DNA of 64,000 nt from Actinomadura xylanilytica (GTDB lineage Bacteria > Actinomycetota > Actinomycetes > Streptosporangiales > Streptosporangiaceae). Position 1 is the stretch's first letter. Every line of letters starts with the position of its first letter. The notes below the pieces were generated by a model that had not been told where the DNA came from, ran no database searches, and worked only from the letters and a program-made list of their open reading frames with translations. The position numbers and the translations under genes were made by a program. The DNA lies in NCBI RefSeq assembly GCF_030283145.1, contig NZ_JASNWE010000001.1, positions 1,239,751 to 1,303,750 of the forward strand, read 5' to 3'. Shown piece after piece: positions 9,182 through 17,282 of this stretch.

Positions 9182-10294
9182 TCAGACGCGGGCGCAGGCC
9201 AGCCGGTTGAGGATGCAGGACGAGGGGCCGGCCGCCTTGCCGGTGGCGGTGAAGGCGATCTTCACGGACTCGCCGGGGACGAGGGGGCCCGTGCCGGTCT
9301 TGCTGCGCACGTGGGTGAGCCGTCCGGTCTTGACGACGGCGGCGCCGGACACCGTCCGGACCGAGACGTTCGGGATCGTGAAGGCGAGCGCCCAGCGCGG
9401 CACGGGCCGCTGCCCCCGGTTGGCGATCGTCACGGTGGCACGGAAGCCGGTGGCCGTCGAGGACGTCCGCCGGAACGCCACGACCAGGCCGTCGGCGCGA
9501 TGCGCTCCGCGGCTCGCGCGCTCCTTCGGGTTGCGCTGCGACACCTGGCTGTCCTTGGGGCCGGTCTGCGGCTCCTTCGGGGCGCCGCCGGCGAAGTTCA
9601 GCGAGATCTGCTGGGTGCTGAGCGCGTAGGCGACGACGCCGACCGCGACGACCAGCGCGACGATCGGGAGCAGCGGGACGGGCAGCTTGACGAACGCCTT
9701 GGACCAGGTGCCGCGGGTGGACGCGCCGGAGCGCCGCGCTGAGGGCGGCTCAGGGGGCGGCTCATCGGACGGCGGGCCGGGCGGGGAGCCGGGCGGCGGC
9801 CCGAGGGGCGTCCCGGGAGGCGAAGCGGAGAACGTGTCGACGCGGGTCTCGGCGTACGGCGCGGCAGGACCGGACGGCGCGGACGGGACGGGAGCGCTGA
9901 AGACCAGTTCGTCGGACGGGCCGAAGGCGAGCTCCTCGGCCGGGTCGAAAGGGGAGGTGGTGAGCGGATCGGAAGGCGGCGCGGCCGGCGGGGTCGGCGC
10001 GGGGGTGGGCGCGGCGTAGGGCGCCTGGGCCTGCGGCGCCCCCGGCCCGGGGTCGAACGGGGCGGGCGCCTCGGATCGCGGCCCAGGTCGCGGCCCGGGT
10101 CGCGGCGGTTCGTCCACGCGCGGCATGCCGAACGGCGCCGTATCGAAAGAGCCCCCAGGTCGCAGGCCGTAAGCGGGAGCACCGGGGAGATCGGGTGCCG
10201 GACCGGGGGGCTGTCCGGCGGGGCGTCCGGAAAACGGATCGGCGTCCGCCGGGGGCTCGTCTTCCGGATGTTGGAGCTTGGTGTGTCGTCCCAT
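9182..10294 (-). CDS. Proline-rich single-pass membrane protein with a C-terminal CBM2-like domain
   Basis: The 370-residue protein starts with a highly charged [15 protein letters not shown] segment. It continues as about 190 residues of Pro/Gly/Ser-rich, presumably disordered cytoplasmic tail and then has one transmembrane helix ([20 protein letters not shown], roughly 225-245). The extracellular part ends in about 95 residues with the pattern [20 protein letters not shown] ... [15 protein letters not shown] ... [11 protein letters not shown]. That layout and the paired terminal cysteines resemble family 2 carbohydrate-binding modules (NGG-T, W-x-F, PG-S-x-x-F, C-LNG-xC). The usual exposed tryptophans are largely missing, so binding to cellulose is doubtful; a wall or glycan contact is an inference. 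ATG 10294 has GAGGGA upstream. Confidence 0.7.
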   Translation of the reverse strand: MGRHTKLQHPEDEPPADADPFSGRPAGQPPGPAPDLPGAPAYGLRPGGSFDTAPFGMPRVDEPPRPGPRPGPRSEAPAPFDPGPGAPQAQAPYAAPTPAPTPPAAPPSDPLTTSPFDPAEELAFGPSDELVFSAPVPSAPSGPAAPYAETRVDTFSASPPGTPLGPPPGSPPGPPSDEPPPEPPSARRSGASTRGTWSKAFVKLPVPLLPIVALVVAVGVVAYALSTQQISLNFAGGAPKEPQTGPKDSQVSQRNPKERASRGAHRADGLVVAFRRTSSTATGFRATVTIANRGQRPVPRWALAFTIPNVSVRTVSGAAVVKTGRLTHVRSKTGTGPLVPGESVKIAFTATGKAAGPSSCILNRLACARV

Positions 10295-10396
10295 CCCATC
10301 CCTCGTTCGATCACAGGATGTATACCAAACCAGTCCCAATGATGCCTACTGGATGAGTAAAGCGACTCACCCCGCCCCATCCCGTTCTACGTGCGT

Positions 10397-11398
10397 TTAC
10401 TCGCCGAAATGGTCCCAGCCGCCGGCCCCGTGGGAGGCCCCGTCGACCGTCACGCCGGTCCCTTCCGCGACCGTTCCGATCACGCTCCAGGATGGCGGCA
10501 GGACGGCCGCGGCGGGAAAGGTTCCGGCGAACGCGTGGTCTTCCCCGCCGGTGAGCGCGTACCGCAGCCCGGCCGGGCCGAGCACGTCCGGGACCGGCAC
10601 CGCCGCGGAGTCCACGTCGATCAGGACGCCGCTCGCCGCCGCGATGTGGCCGAGGTCCTGGAGCAGCCCGTCGCTCACGTCGAGCAGCGCGGTGGCTCCC
10701 AGCGCGCGGGCCTCGGCGCCGGCCGCGTAGGGCGGGCGCGGGCGCCGGTGGGCCGCGACCAGTTCGCGCGCCCCCTCGCGTCCGGCGGGGCCGGCCGCGC
10801 CCTCCCGGCCGGCGGGGTCGGCGGCGACCTCCCCTGCGGCGGGATCGGCCGTGTCCTGCCAGCCGTCCAGCAGGAGGCCGAGGCCGGCCGCGGAGTGGCC
10901 GAGCCGGCCGCGCACCGCGACGAGGTCGCCGGGACGGGCCCCGGACCGGGTGAGCGGCGGCGCCCCGGCCAGGTCGCCGAGCGCGGTGATCGCAAGGGTG
11001 ACCTGGGGCGCCCCGACGACGTCGCCTCCGGCCACCGCAGCGCCGGCCTCGGCGCACTCGTCGCCGAGCCCGTCGTAGACCCGCTCGGCCCAGCCGACCT
11101 CGGTGCCGGGCGGGGCCGCGAACCCGACCAGCAGCGCGGTCGGGCGGGCGCCCATCGCGACGACGTCGGCGAGATTCTGCGCGGCGGCCTTGCGGCCGAT
11201 GTCGTAGGGGCCGGACCAGTCGAGCCGGAAGTGGCGGCCCTCCACGAGGAGGTCGGTGGTGGCGACCACCCGCCCGTCGGGCGCGGCGACCAGCGCGGCG
11301 TCGTCGCCGGGGCCGAGCGGGACGCGCGCGCTCGGCGGCAGCCGGCGGACGAGCCGGGCGATCAGCCCGAACTCGCCCAGTTCCCCGATGGTGCCCAT
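10397..11398 (-). CDS. thiL: Thiamine-monophosphate kinase
   Basis: ThiL phosphorylates thiamine phosphate to thiamine diphosphate. The 333-residue protein has the N-terminal GPGDDAALV metal-binding motif, TTDLLVEGRHF, and KAAAQNLADVVAMGA typical of the PurM-like fold, and near the C-terminus the ALTGGEDHAF motif. In the middle (about 180-215) it has an unusual low-complexity stretch built from near-repeats of AADPAGREG, encoded by GC-rich imperfect repeats at about 10770-10860; this is a lineage-specific loop. The gene is divergent from the Lrp-domain gene, an arrangement common in actinomycetes. ATG 11398 gives MGTIGELGEFGLI, the normal N-terminus. Confidence 0.94.
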   Translation of the reverse strand: MGTIGELGEFGLIARLVRRLPPSARVPLGPGDDAALVAAPDGRVVATTDLLVEGRHFRLDWSGPYDIGRKAAAQNLADVVAMGARPTALLVGFAAPPGTEVGWAERVYDGLGDECAEAGAAVAGGDVVGAPQVTLAITALGDLAGAPPLTRSGARPGDLVAVRGRLGHSAAGLGLLLDGWQDTADPAAGEVAADPAGREGAAGPAGREGARELVAAHRRPRPPYAAGAEARALGATALLDVSDGLLQDLGHIAAASGVLIDVDSAAVPVPDVLGPAGLRYALTGGEDHAFAGTFPAAAVLPPSWSVIGTVAEGTGVTVDGASHGAGGWDHFGE

Positions 11399-11499
11399 CC
11401 GCCCCCGTCCCGCCCTCGGCCCGTGCCGCCGCCCGCCGTTCGGGGTAACACGATACGGTGACCGTTCGACGGCTAATTCTCCGCCCAGGGGAGGACGTG

Positions 11500-11733
11500 A
11501 TGGTGCAGGCCTACATCCTCATCCAGACCGAAGTGGGCAAGGCGGCCGAGGTCGCCGGCGAGATCGACGGGATCGCGGGCGTCACCCTCGCGGAGGACGT
11601 CACCGGACCCTACGACGTGATCGTTCGAGCGGAGGCGCGGAATGTGGACGAGCTGGGCAAGCTCGTCGTCGCGCAGATCCAGGGCGTCGAGGGGATCACC
11701 CGTACGCTCACCTGCCCGATCGTGCACATCTGA
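11500..11733 (+). CDS. Stand-alone Lrp/AsnC ligand-binding (RAM) domain protein
   Basis: This 77-residue protein is a single alpha/beta ferredoxin-like RAM domain (MVQAYILIQTEVGKAAEVAG ... GPYDVIVRAEA ... GITRTLTCPIVHI) without the helix-turn-helix of Lrp/AsnC regulators. Such single-domain proteins oligomerise and bind amino acids. Their position beside thiL and DUF3515 is conserved in actinobacteria, but no function is established that I know of. An upstream GTG (11458) would add 14 non-conserved residues; ATG 11500 has GGGGAGG 6 nt upstream and is preferred. Confidence 0.88.
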   Translation: MVQAYILIQTEVGKAAEVAGEIDGIAGVTLAEDVTGPYDVIVRAEARNVDELGKLVVAQIQGVEGITRTLTCPIVHI

Positions 11734-11740
11734 CCGGGCC

Positions 11741-12244
11741 GTGCGGCGACCCGCCCGGCGCCTGGACGCGCCCGCCGCGCGTCCGGCCCGGTCCGTCCCG
11801 GCCGCCGCGGCCCTCGCCGCGCTGGCCCTGCTGGCGACGGGCTGCGCCGACGGTGCGGTGGCGGTCCCGGTGCCCTCGCCGGACGCGATGACGGCCCGGC
11901 TGTGCCAGGGCCTGCGGCTCCCCGAGAAGGTGCACGGCCAGTCGCGCCGCGACACCACTCCCGGCTCGCCGCTGACCGCGGCCTGGGGGTCGCCCGCGAT
12001 CGCGCTGCGCTGCGGGGTGCCCCGTCCGGCCGCGCTGCTGCCCACCAGCCAGCTCAGCACCATCAACGGCGTCGACTGGTTCGGCCAGCCCGCCGACCGT
12101 CCGGTCACCTGGACCGCCGTGGCGCGGCAGTCCTACGTCGAGGTGACGGTGCCCGCCAAGTACAGCCCGCCCGGGGACGTGCTGATCGAGCTGGGCCAGG
12201 CGATCACCGCGACCATCCCGGCCAAGCCCGAGGGCCAGATCTGA
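11741..12244 (+). CDS. DUF3515-family lipoprotein
   Basis: The 167-residue protein has an Arg-rich N-terminus, a hydrophobic export segment and the lipobox LLATGC (lipidated Cys about 35), followed by a compact extracytoplasmic domain with two further cysteines (LCQG, LRCGVP) that may form a disulfide. The pattern VDWFGQPADRPVTWTAVARQ is typical of DUF3515. The GTG at 11741 lies 7 nt after the Lrp-domain stop, so the two are co-transcribed. In many actinomycetes this gene sits next to ddl; here ddl is about 22.5 kb away because accessory genes intervene. Confidence 0.85.
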   Translation: MRRPARRLDAPAARPARSVPAAAALAALALLATGCADGAVAVPVPSPDAMTARLCQGLRLPEKVHGQSRRDTTPGSPLTAAWGSPAIALRCGVPRPAALLPTSQLSTINGVDWFGQPADRPVTWTAVARQSYVEVTVPAKYSPPGDVLIELGQAITATIPAKPEGQI

Positions 12245-12264
12245 CCCCGCGCTGCGCCCACCAC

Positions 12265-12320
12265 TTCGGTCACCGCAGTTCGGTCACCACAGTTCGGTCA
12301 CCACAGTTCGGTCACCACAG
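12265..12320. repeat. Four tandem copies of a 14-bp repeat
   Basis: The unit TTCGGTCACCACAG is repeated four times (12265-12278 with one change, 12279-12292, 12293-12306, 12307-12320). It starts 20 bp after the DUF3515 stop, and the last copy contains the stop codon of the convergent NTF2-like gene. It marks the left border of the accessory segment. Confidence 0.9.
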
Positions 12321-12863
12321 GGGCACCGGGGTGTCGCCCCGCTGGTAGTAGCCGGGCACGGGATCGCCCGCGGCGGCCCGGTCGAGACGCCGCCGCATCC
12401 CGTCCGACAGGACGCCCGCCTTCATCATCTCGACGAACACCGAGGTGACGTTGCCGAGGTCGAACCAGTCGCGCTGCCACGACCAGCGCCGGTCCCCCGC
12501 GTAGCGGAACCAGCTCCCGCCGATGCCCGCGACCTCGTACGGGCTGCCGTCGGGGCGGCGCGCGTCGGCGACCTGCTTCCAGAAGCCGACCACCGCGCCG
12601 TTCCGCTCGTCCACCAGGATGCTCTGGTAGGGGTAGGACCAGCCGTCCAGCCCGCCCATCTCCGAGCCGAGGGCCAAGTCGCGGATCTCGTCGCGGCCGA
12701 CGGCCATGAAGTCCTGGCCGGGCCCGATGTTCCAGCCGTAGGTGGCGTCCTCGGTGTAGAGCTCGGCCAGTGGGCGCCAGTCGCCCGCCTCCTCGCAGCG
12801 CCGGTTGGTGTCGAGCCAGTGCTCCACCATCGCGTCGAGTTCCTCACGGGGGAATGCGGGCAT
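12312..12863 (-). CDS. NTF2-like/SnoaL-fold protein (Rv0760c-like)
   Basis: The 183-residue protein has the alpha+beta cone fold pattern of the NTF2/ketosteroid-isomerase superfamily: MVEHWLDTNRRCEEAGDW, YTEDATYGWNIGP, SWFRYAGDRRWSWQRDWFDL. It closes the cytochrome P450 operon and overlaps the ferredoxin stop codon by one base. In Mycobacterium tuberculosis a similar NTF2-fold protein, Rv0760c, lies at the same end of the cyp51 locus (from memory). Acting on a steroid- or terpenoid-like substrate of the P450s is a reasonable inference. ATG 12863 is preferred to the adjacent GTG 12866. Confidence 0.8.
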   Translation of the reverse strand: MPAFPREELDAMVEHWLDTNRRCEEAGDWRPLAELYTEDATYGWNIGPGQDFMAVGRDEIRDLALGSEMGGLDGWSYPYQSILVDERNGAVVGFWKQVADARRPDGSPYEVAGIGGSWFRYAGDRRWSWQRDWFDLGNVTSVFVEMMKAGVLSDGMRRRLDRAAAGDPVPGYYQRGDTPVPLW

Positions 12864-13057
12864 CACGTCTCCAGCAGCTTGAGCGCCCCGGTCGGGCAGT
12901 AGCGGACGGCGGCGGCGACCTGCTCGCGCTGGTCACCGGAAGGTGCGGCGTCGAGGACGCGGACCTTCCCCTTGGGCGGGACCTCGAAGACGTCCGGGGC
13001 CTCCAGCTCGCACATGGCGTGGCCCTGGCACAGGTCCGGGTCGGCCTCGATCCTCAT
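12863..13057 (-). CDS. [3Fe-4S]-type ferredoxin, P450 redox partner
   Basis: This 64-residue ferredoxin has the pattern C10-xxHxx-C16 ... C54-P (LCQGHAMC and YCPTGA). That is the three-cysteine arrangement with a non-Cys residue at the second position found in ferredoxins that serve actinobacterial P450s. Its start codon overlaps the stop of cyp51 by ATGA, and the M. tuberculosis counterpart Rv0763c also directly follows cyp51. It most likely passes electrons from a ferredoxin reductase to CYP51 and the second P450. Confidence 0.93.
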   Translation of the reverse strand: MRIEADPDLCQGHAMCELEAPDVFEVPPKGKVRVLDAAPSGDQREQVAAAVRYCPTGALKLLET

Positions 13058-14391
13058 CGGCGCCTCCGGTAGCGGACGGCGCAGGGGCGGGCGAGCTGGA
13101 CGACCATCTTGGAGTGGTCGTTGCGGTAGGTCTCGGACGGCTGCGCCAGCTCGAACTCCCAGTCGCGCAGCAGCACCGAGAAGATCGCTTTGAGCTGGAT
13201 CAACGCGAAGTTGGCGCCGACGCAGCGGTGCCGGCCGGCGCCGAACGGGATCCAGGTCCAGCGGTTGGCCAGGTCCTCCTCGCGGGGGGAGACGTACCGC
13301 TCGGGCCGGAACGCGTCGGGCTCGGGGAAGTCGGCGGCGATCCGGTTGGACACCGCCAGGCTGCACCCGACCATCGTGCCGGCCGGGATCCGGTTGCCGA
13401 GCACCTCCTGGTCGGTCTTGGCGACCCGCAGCAACAGGATCAGCGGCGGGTGCAGCCGCAGCGCCTCCTTGACGGCCGACTCCAGCCGCGGGATGGCGCG
13501 CAGCGCCTGGAAGCCCACCTCGCGGCCGTCGGCGTACAGCTCGTCGAGCTCGCCGGTGACGCCGCCGAGGGTCTCGGGGTGGCGCAGCAGCTCGATCAGC
13601 GTCCACGCGGCGGTGCCGGAGGTGGTGTGGTGCCCGGCGAACATCATCGAGATGAACATGCCGGTGACCTGGTCTGCGGAGAACTTGGGGGGACCGTCCG
13701 CCTCCTTGATCGACATCAGCACGTCGAGCAGGTCGCGGTCCTCGCGCGGCGGTCTCGGCGGCCGGGAGTCCATGATCCCCTGGACCAGCTCGACCAGCGC
13801 CGCGCGCGCCCGGTCGCGCTTGCGGAAGCTCTCGATCGGGGCGTACGGGTCGACGTAGGCGAGCGCGTCGGTGCCGCGTTCGAGGTCGTGGTAGAGCTCG
13901 GCGAACCGCCGGTCGAGCTGCTCGCGGAACTTGCGGCCGATCAGGCACGCGGACGAGGTGTAGATGGTCAGCTCGGCGAACCAGTCGAGTAGGTCGATCT
14001 CGCCCGCCTCGCCCCAGCCGGCGGTCATCCGGCCGACCTCGGCGGCGATCGTGGCGGCGTGGCCCTTGAGGAAGGACCCCTTCAGCGCCTGGTTGTGCAG
14101 GGCCTCGCGGCGCTGCTCGGGGGTGGCGTCGAACACCACCCCCGCGCCGAAGATCGGGGTCATGAACGGGTACGCCTCGGCCTGGTCGAGCTCCTCGTCC
14201 GGCGCGCGGAAGAAGTGCTCGTTGGCCTCGGCGCCCGACAGCATCACCACGCGGCGCCCGCCGATGCGGAACGCGCCGACGTCGCCGCACTCGTCCCGGA
14301 CGCGGCGCATCAGCGCGATCGGGTCGGTGCGCAGCTCGTCCAGGTGGTCGGGCCCGCCGGACACGGCACGCGGTTCGAGCAGTGCGGTCAT
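13054..14391 (-). CDS. cyp51: Cytochrome P450 CYP51 (sterol 14-alpha-demethylase family)
   Basis: The 445-residue protein closely resembles mycobacterial CYP51. It has the I-helix MFISMMFAGHHTTSGTA, the K-helix ExxR (KEALRLHPPLILLLRVAK), NRWTWIPFGAGRHRCVG with the haem-ligand Cys at about 390, and the C-terminal RNDHSKMVVQLA block. All P450 essentials are intact. CYP51 enzymes remove the 14-alpha-methyl group of sterols; bacteria of this group normally lack sterol synthesis, so the true substrate may be an imported sterol or triterpenoid. The start ATG (MTALLEPRAVSGG) overlaps the upstream SDR stop by ATGA. The operon order TetR-CYP-SDR-CYP51-Fdx-NTF2 is the one I recall for M. tuberculosis Rv0767c to Rv0760c. 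Confidence 0.95.
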   Translation of the reverse strand: MTALLEPRAVSGGPDHLDELRTDPIALMRRVRDECGDVGAFRIGGRRVVMLSGAEANEHFFRAPDEELDQAEAYPFMTPIFGAGVVFDATPEQRREALHNQALKGSFLKGHAATIAAEVGRMTAGWGEAGEIDLLDWFAELTIYTSSACLIGRKFREQLDRRFAELYHDLERGTDALAYVDPYAPIESFRKRDRARAALVELVQGIMDSRPPRPPREDRDLLDVLMSIKEADGPPKFSADQVTGMFISMMFAGHHTTSGTAAWTLIELLRHPETLGGVTGELDELYADGREVGFQALRAIPRLESAVKEALRLHPPLILLLRVAKTDQEVLGNRIPAGTMVGCSLAVSNRIAADFPEPDAFRPERYVSPREEDLANRWTWIPFGAGRHRCVGANFALIQLKAIFSVLLRDWEFELAQPSETYRNDHSKMVVQLARPCAVRYRRRR

Positions 14392-15188
14392 GACGACGCC
14401 TCCAGCGGTGCCTCGGGCTGCACCTCGACCAGCGACAGATGGGAGCCGCGGGGGGTGCCGACGACGGTCGCGACGGCGGCGGCGACGTCGGAGGGCCGCA
14501 GGAAGCAGGGGTGGCGGGCCGCGCCCCACTTCACCCACTCCTCCAGCACCGCGCCGGTGGTCTCGGCGTCCCAGCCCATGCCCATGCCGGTCATGGTCGG
14601 GCCCGGCCGGATGATGGAGGCGCGCACGCCGGTGCCCTCCAGCTCCATCTGCATGGCCCGCGCCATGCCCTCGACACCGTTCTTGGCGGCGACGTAGGCG
14701 CCCATCCGGGTGCGCGGGACCCGCACGACGTCCGACGACACCAGCACCACGTCGCCGCGCCGGCGCGCGACCATCCCGGGGACCAGCGCCGACACCAGCC
14801 GGTGCGCGCCGACCAGGTGGACCTGCACCTGCGCGAGGAACGCGTCGGAGTCGAGCTCGTGGACGCGGTCGGCGGCCAGGTCGCCGGCGCCCGACACCAC
14901 GACCTCGATGGGGCCGAGCGCGTCGGCCGCGGCGGCGGCGAACGCCTTGACCGAGCCGGAGTCGCCGACGTCCAGGTGGTGGGCGAACGCCTCGCCGCCG
15001 CCGGCCCGGATCGACACGGCCAGCTCCTCGCACTTGGCGTCGCGGCGGGCGCCGAGCGCGACGGGGTGGCCGGCCAGCGCCAGCGCGGTGGCGGTCGCGG
15101 CCCCGATTCCGGAGGACGCGCCGGTCACCACGGCGGGTCGGCGTTCGGGATGGGGATCGAATCTCGGCACTGACAGCACCTCCGGCAT
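14388..15188 (-). CDS. Short-chain dehydrogenase/reductase in the cyp51 operon (Rv0765c-like)
   Basis: The 266-residue classical SDR has the NAD(P)-binding TGASSGIG (22-29), the catalytic tyrosine motif YVAAK near residue 160 with the serine in LVSSDVV, and PGPTMTGM after it. The cofactor loop GARRDAK suggests NADP preference. It lies between the two P450 genes with one-base overlaps on both sides, so it is translationally coupled to them. It probably oxidises or reduces a hydroxyl/keto group on the P450 substrate. ATG 15188 is chosen; a GTG one codon upstream is equally possible. Confidence 0.9.
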   Translation of the reverse strand: MPEVLSVPRFDPHPERRPAVVTGASSGIGAATATALALAGHPVALGARRDAKCEELAVSIRAGGGEAFAHHLDVGDSGSVKAFAAAAADALGPIEVVVSGAGDLAADRVHELDSDAFLAQVQVHLVGAHRLVSALVPGMVARRRGDVVLVSSDVVRVPRTRMGAYVAAKNGVEGMARAMQMELEGTGVRASIIRPGPTMTGMGMGWDAETTGAVLEEWVKWGAARHPCFLRPSDVAAAVATVVGTPRGSHLSLVEVQPEAPLEASS

Positions 15189-16405
15189 CACAGGACGTCC
15201 AGGCGTACGGGCAGCGCGGCGAAACCGCGCACGTTCACCGAGTGCACGCGTTCGGCGCGTGCCCCGTCGACCTCGTAGGCGGAGATCCGCGCGGTCAGCT
15301 CGGCCAGCGCGATCCGGGCCTCCAGCCGGGCCAGGTTGGCGCCGAGGCAGAAGTGCCGGCCGCCGCCGAAGCTGATCAGCGGGGACGTGTCGCGGTCGAG
15401 GTCGTAGTCGCCGGCCCGGTCGAACACGCGGGGATCGCGGTTGGCGGAGCCGACCAGCAGCAGCATCCGGTCGCCCTCGGGGACCTTCCGGCCGTGCAGG
15501 ACGGTGTCGCGGGCGACCGTCCGGGCGAGCATCTGGCTGGAGGTGTCGTAGCGGAGCGTCTCCTCCACCCAGTCGTCCACCCGAGCGGGGTCGGCCAGCG
15601 GCTTGGCGGCCTCGGCGGGGTTGCGCCAGCCCCAGTAGAGCGCGTTGGCGAGCAGTTTGGTGGTGGTCTCGTTCCCGGCCACCACCATGAGGAACAGGAA
15701 CGCGATGATCTCGCGGTCGGCGAGCCGGTCGCCGCCCGCCTCGGCCTCCAGCAGCGCCGAGGTGAGGTCGGACGTGGGCCTGCGGCGCCGTTCGGCGACC
15801 ATCTCCTGGTAGTAGCCGACCAGGGTGAGGGCGGCCTCCATCCCGGCGGGCGGGACGTCGTTGAGGCCCTCGTCACGGTGCACGACCAGGTCGGCGAGCC
15901 GCCGCACCTCCGCGCGGTCGGCCTCCGGGACGCCCATCATCTCGGAGATGACGTCCATCGGGAGCAGCCCGGCGAAGTCGGCGACCCAGTCGAACTCGCG
16001 GCGGTCCAGCGCGGGCTCCAGGTGCTTGCGCGCGAGGGCCCGGATGCCCTCCTCCATCTCCCGCACCCTGCGGGGCGTGAACCCCTTGGACACCAGCGCC
16101 CGCATCCGGGTGTGCCCGGGCGGGTCGAGCGCGAGGAAGGACATCGTCCGGTGCGCGTGCGGGCCCCACGCGCTCGGCTCCAGCGAGACGCCGTTGGCGC
16201 TGGAGAACGTGCTGTGGTCGCGGAACGCGGCGGCGACGTCGGCGTGCCGCGACAGCGCCCAGAAGCCGAGCTCGTCGTTGCGGTAGAGGGGCGCGTCGTC
16301 GCGGAGCCGCGCGTAGATCGGGTAGGGGTCCTCGTGGACCGCGTAGTCGTAGGGGCTGTAGGCGACCTGCCGGTCGGGACGGGGGGCTGGGTCCACAGCC
16401 GTCAC
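15188..16405 (-). CDS. Cytochrome P450, CYP123-like
   Basis: The 405-residue soluble P450 has the I-helix VAGNETTTK, the K-helix EETLR, and the haem loop FGGGRHFCLGAN with the cysteine ligand at about 353. It is of the bacterial class I type and needs a ferredoxin, which the operon supplies. The position between a TetR gene and the SDR matches cyp123 (Rv0766c) in M. tuberculosis; similarity was judged from context and motifs, not from an alignment. The start is GTG 16405, one base after the TetR stop, with GAGG too close for a standard ribosome site, so translation is probably coupled to TetR. Confidence 0.9.
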   Translation of the reverse strand: MTAVDPAPRPDRQVAYSPYDYAVHEDPYPIYARLRDDAPLYRNDELGFWALSRHADVAAAFRDHSTFSSANGVSLEPSAWGPHAHRTMSFLALDPPGHTRMRALVSKGFTPRRVREMEEGIRALARKHLEPALDRREFDWVADFAGLLPMDVISEMMGVPEADRAEVRRLADLVVHRDEGLNDVPPAGMEAALTLVGYYQEMVAERRRRPTSDLTSALLEAEAGGDRLADREIIAFLFLMVVAGNETTTKLLANALYWGWRNPAEAAKPLADPARVDDWVEETLRYDTSSQMLARTVARDTVLHGRKVPEGDRMLLLVGSANRDPRVFDRAGDYDLDRDTSPLISFGGGRHFCLGANLARLEARIALAELTARISAYEVDGARAERVHSVNVRGFAALPVRLDVL

Positions 16406-16406
16406 C

Positions 16407-16997
16407 TCACTCGGTCTCGGGGAGGATGAGCTCGGCCATCTCGGCGAGCCGGTCTGCCATCCGGGCGTAGGAGGTGTAGCCCATGCCCGCGTGCACGAGC
16501 GCGCCGGCGTAGGCCAGCTCCAGCGCGCCGACGATCTTGGGGTCGGCGTGCTCCCCCAGCACCGCCTGGAGCCGCTCGCGGATCGCGACGCCGATCCGGA
16601 CCCGCAGTTCGCGGACGTCGGGGTCGGTGCCGAGCAGCGCGGTGGTGCAGGCCGCCGCGAGCTCGGGCTCGTCCGACACCAGCAGCGCGATCTCGCGCAG
16701 CACCTCCACCACCCGGCCGCGGACCGGGCCGGCGCCGCCGGCCGGCACCGGCGGCAGGGCGCCGAGCCGCCGCCAGAACACCTCGGTGATCAGGTGGTTC
16801 TTGGACGCGAAGTAGGTGTAGGCGGTGGCGGGCGCGACACCCGCGCGCCGGGCCACGTTCCGTACGGTCAGGCCCTCGTACCCGGTGTCCCGGACCTCCT
16901 CGACCGCGGCGCCGGTGAGCCGGCGCACGGTGTCGGCCTGCCGCTCGGTGAGGCGGCGGCGGGTGGGCTCGGTCGTGAGGCGCTGTTTTCCGGACAC
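16407..16997 (-). CDS. TetR-family repressor of the cyp51 locus (Rv0767c-like)
   Basis: The 196-residue protein has an N-terminal TetR helix-turn-helix (LTVRNVARRAGVAPATAYTYFASKNHL) and an all-helical ligand domain. It heads the operon with the two P450s. Three starts are possible (ATG 17048, GTG 17009, GTG 16997). I prefer GTG 16997 because it sits inside the palindrome CTGGACA-TG-TGTCCGG at exactly the position occupied by the aldA start in the matching site at 29129-29144. There is no ribosome site, and TAGTGT 8 nt upstream, with TTGCCG 17 nt before that, forms a leaderless promoter. Autoregulation is therefore likely. The ligand is unknown. Confidence 0.85.
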   Translation of the reverse strand: MSGKQRLTTEPTRRRLTERQADTVRRLTGAAVEEVRDTGYEGLTVRNVARRAGVAPATAYTYFASKNHLITEVFWRRLGALPPVPAGGAGPVRGRVVEVLREIALLVSDEPELAAACTTALLGTDPDVRELRVRIGVAIRERLQAVLGEHADPKIVGALELAYAGALVHAGMGYTSYARMADRLAEMAELILPETE

Positions 16998-17005
16998 ATG
17001 TCCAG
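16990..17005. promoter_or_regulatory. TetR operator over the leaderless TetR start
   Basis: Read on the minus strand the site is CTGGACATGTGTCCGG, a 7-2-7 inverted repeat with one mismatch. It overlaps the predicted start codon, and the -10 box TAGTGT lies just upstream. The flanking CTGAACT is also shared with the aldA promoter; about 27 of 34 positions agree between the two regions by eye. Confidence 0.7.
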
Positions 17006-17089
17006 ACACTAGTTCAGACAGCGGGACGCGGCAAGCCCGGGTTAGCATTCAGGCGTCACGGGGGATCGGCCACCTGCTCGGGAGTCCCC

Positions 17090-17173
17090 ATGGACCTGGG
17101 TCCCCACCATCTCCGGATGATCGCGGCCGTGGCCGCCACCGGGAGCTGGGTAATGCCAGCAGGGCATAAATGA
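17090..17173 (+). pseudogene. Remnant of a LysR-family regulator (N-terminal 27 codons)
   Basis: ATG 17090, preceded by GGGAG, opens a 27-codon frame beginning MDLGPHHLRMIAAVAATGSW. This strongly resembles the first helix of actinobacterial LysR regulators (form: LDPxxLRTFVAVAATGSF). The frame then diverges and stops at 17171-17173 before the recognition helix. No LysR continuation is visible in the other frames of the following 100 bp. It is probably a decayed gene fragment at the edge of a rearrangement; a short chance ORF is the alternative. Confidence 0.45.
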
Positions 17174-17180
17174 AACGAAT

Positions 17181-17217
17181 GGGGCGGCGCCCCCGGCCGG
17201 TGCCGGGGCGCCGCCCC
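17181..17217 (-). terminator. GC-rich hairpin downstream of the MarR gene
   Basis: GGGGCGGCGCCCC pairs with its complement across a short loop (17181-17217), giving a stem of about 13-15 bp. It lies 65 bp after the MarR stop on the minus strand and would also stop transcription coming from the left. Confidence 0.65.
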
Positions 17218-17282
17218 ACATGAACGGTTCGGGCTTCGGCGGCGGGGCCCTCAGACGGCCCCGGCGAAGCCTGGTGCGCGCG

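Noticed and set aside
12265..12320. CRISPR-like array
   Set aside because: The units are directly abutting 14-mers without spacers and there are no cas genes.
12863..16405. Secondary-metabolite gene cluster because of two P450s, an SDR and a ferredoxin
   Set aside because: No PKS, NRPS, terpene synthase or RiPP gene is present, and the order matches the mycobacterial cyp51 locus instead.
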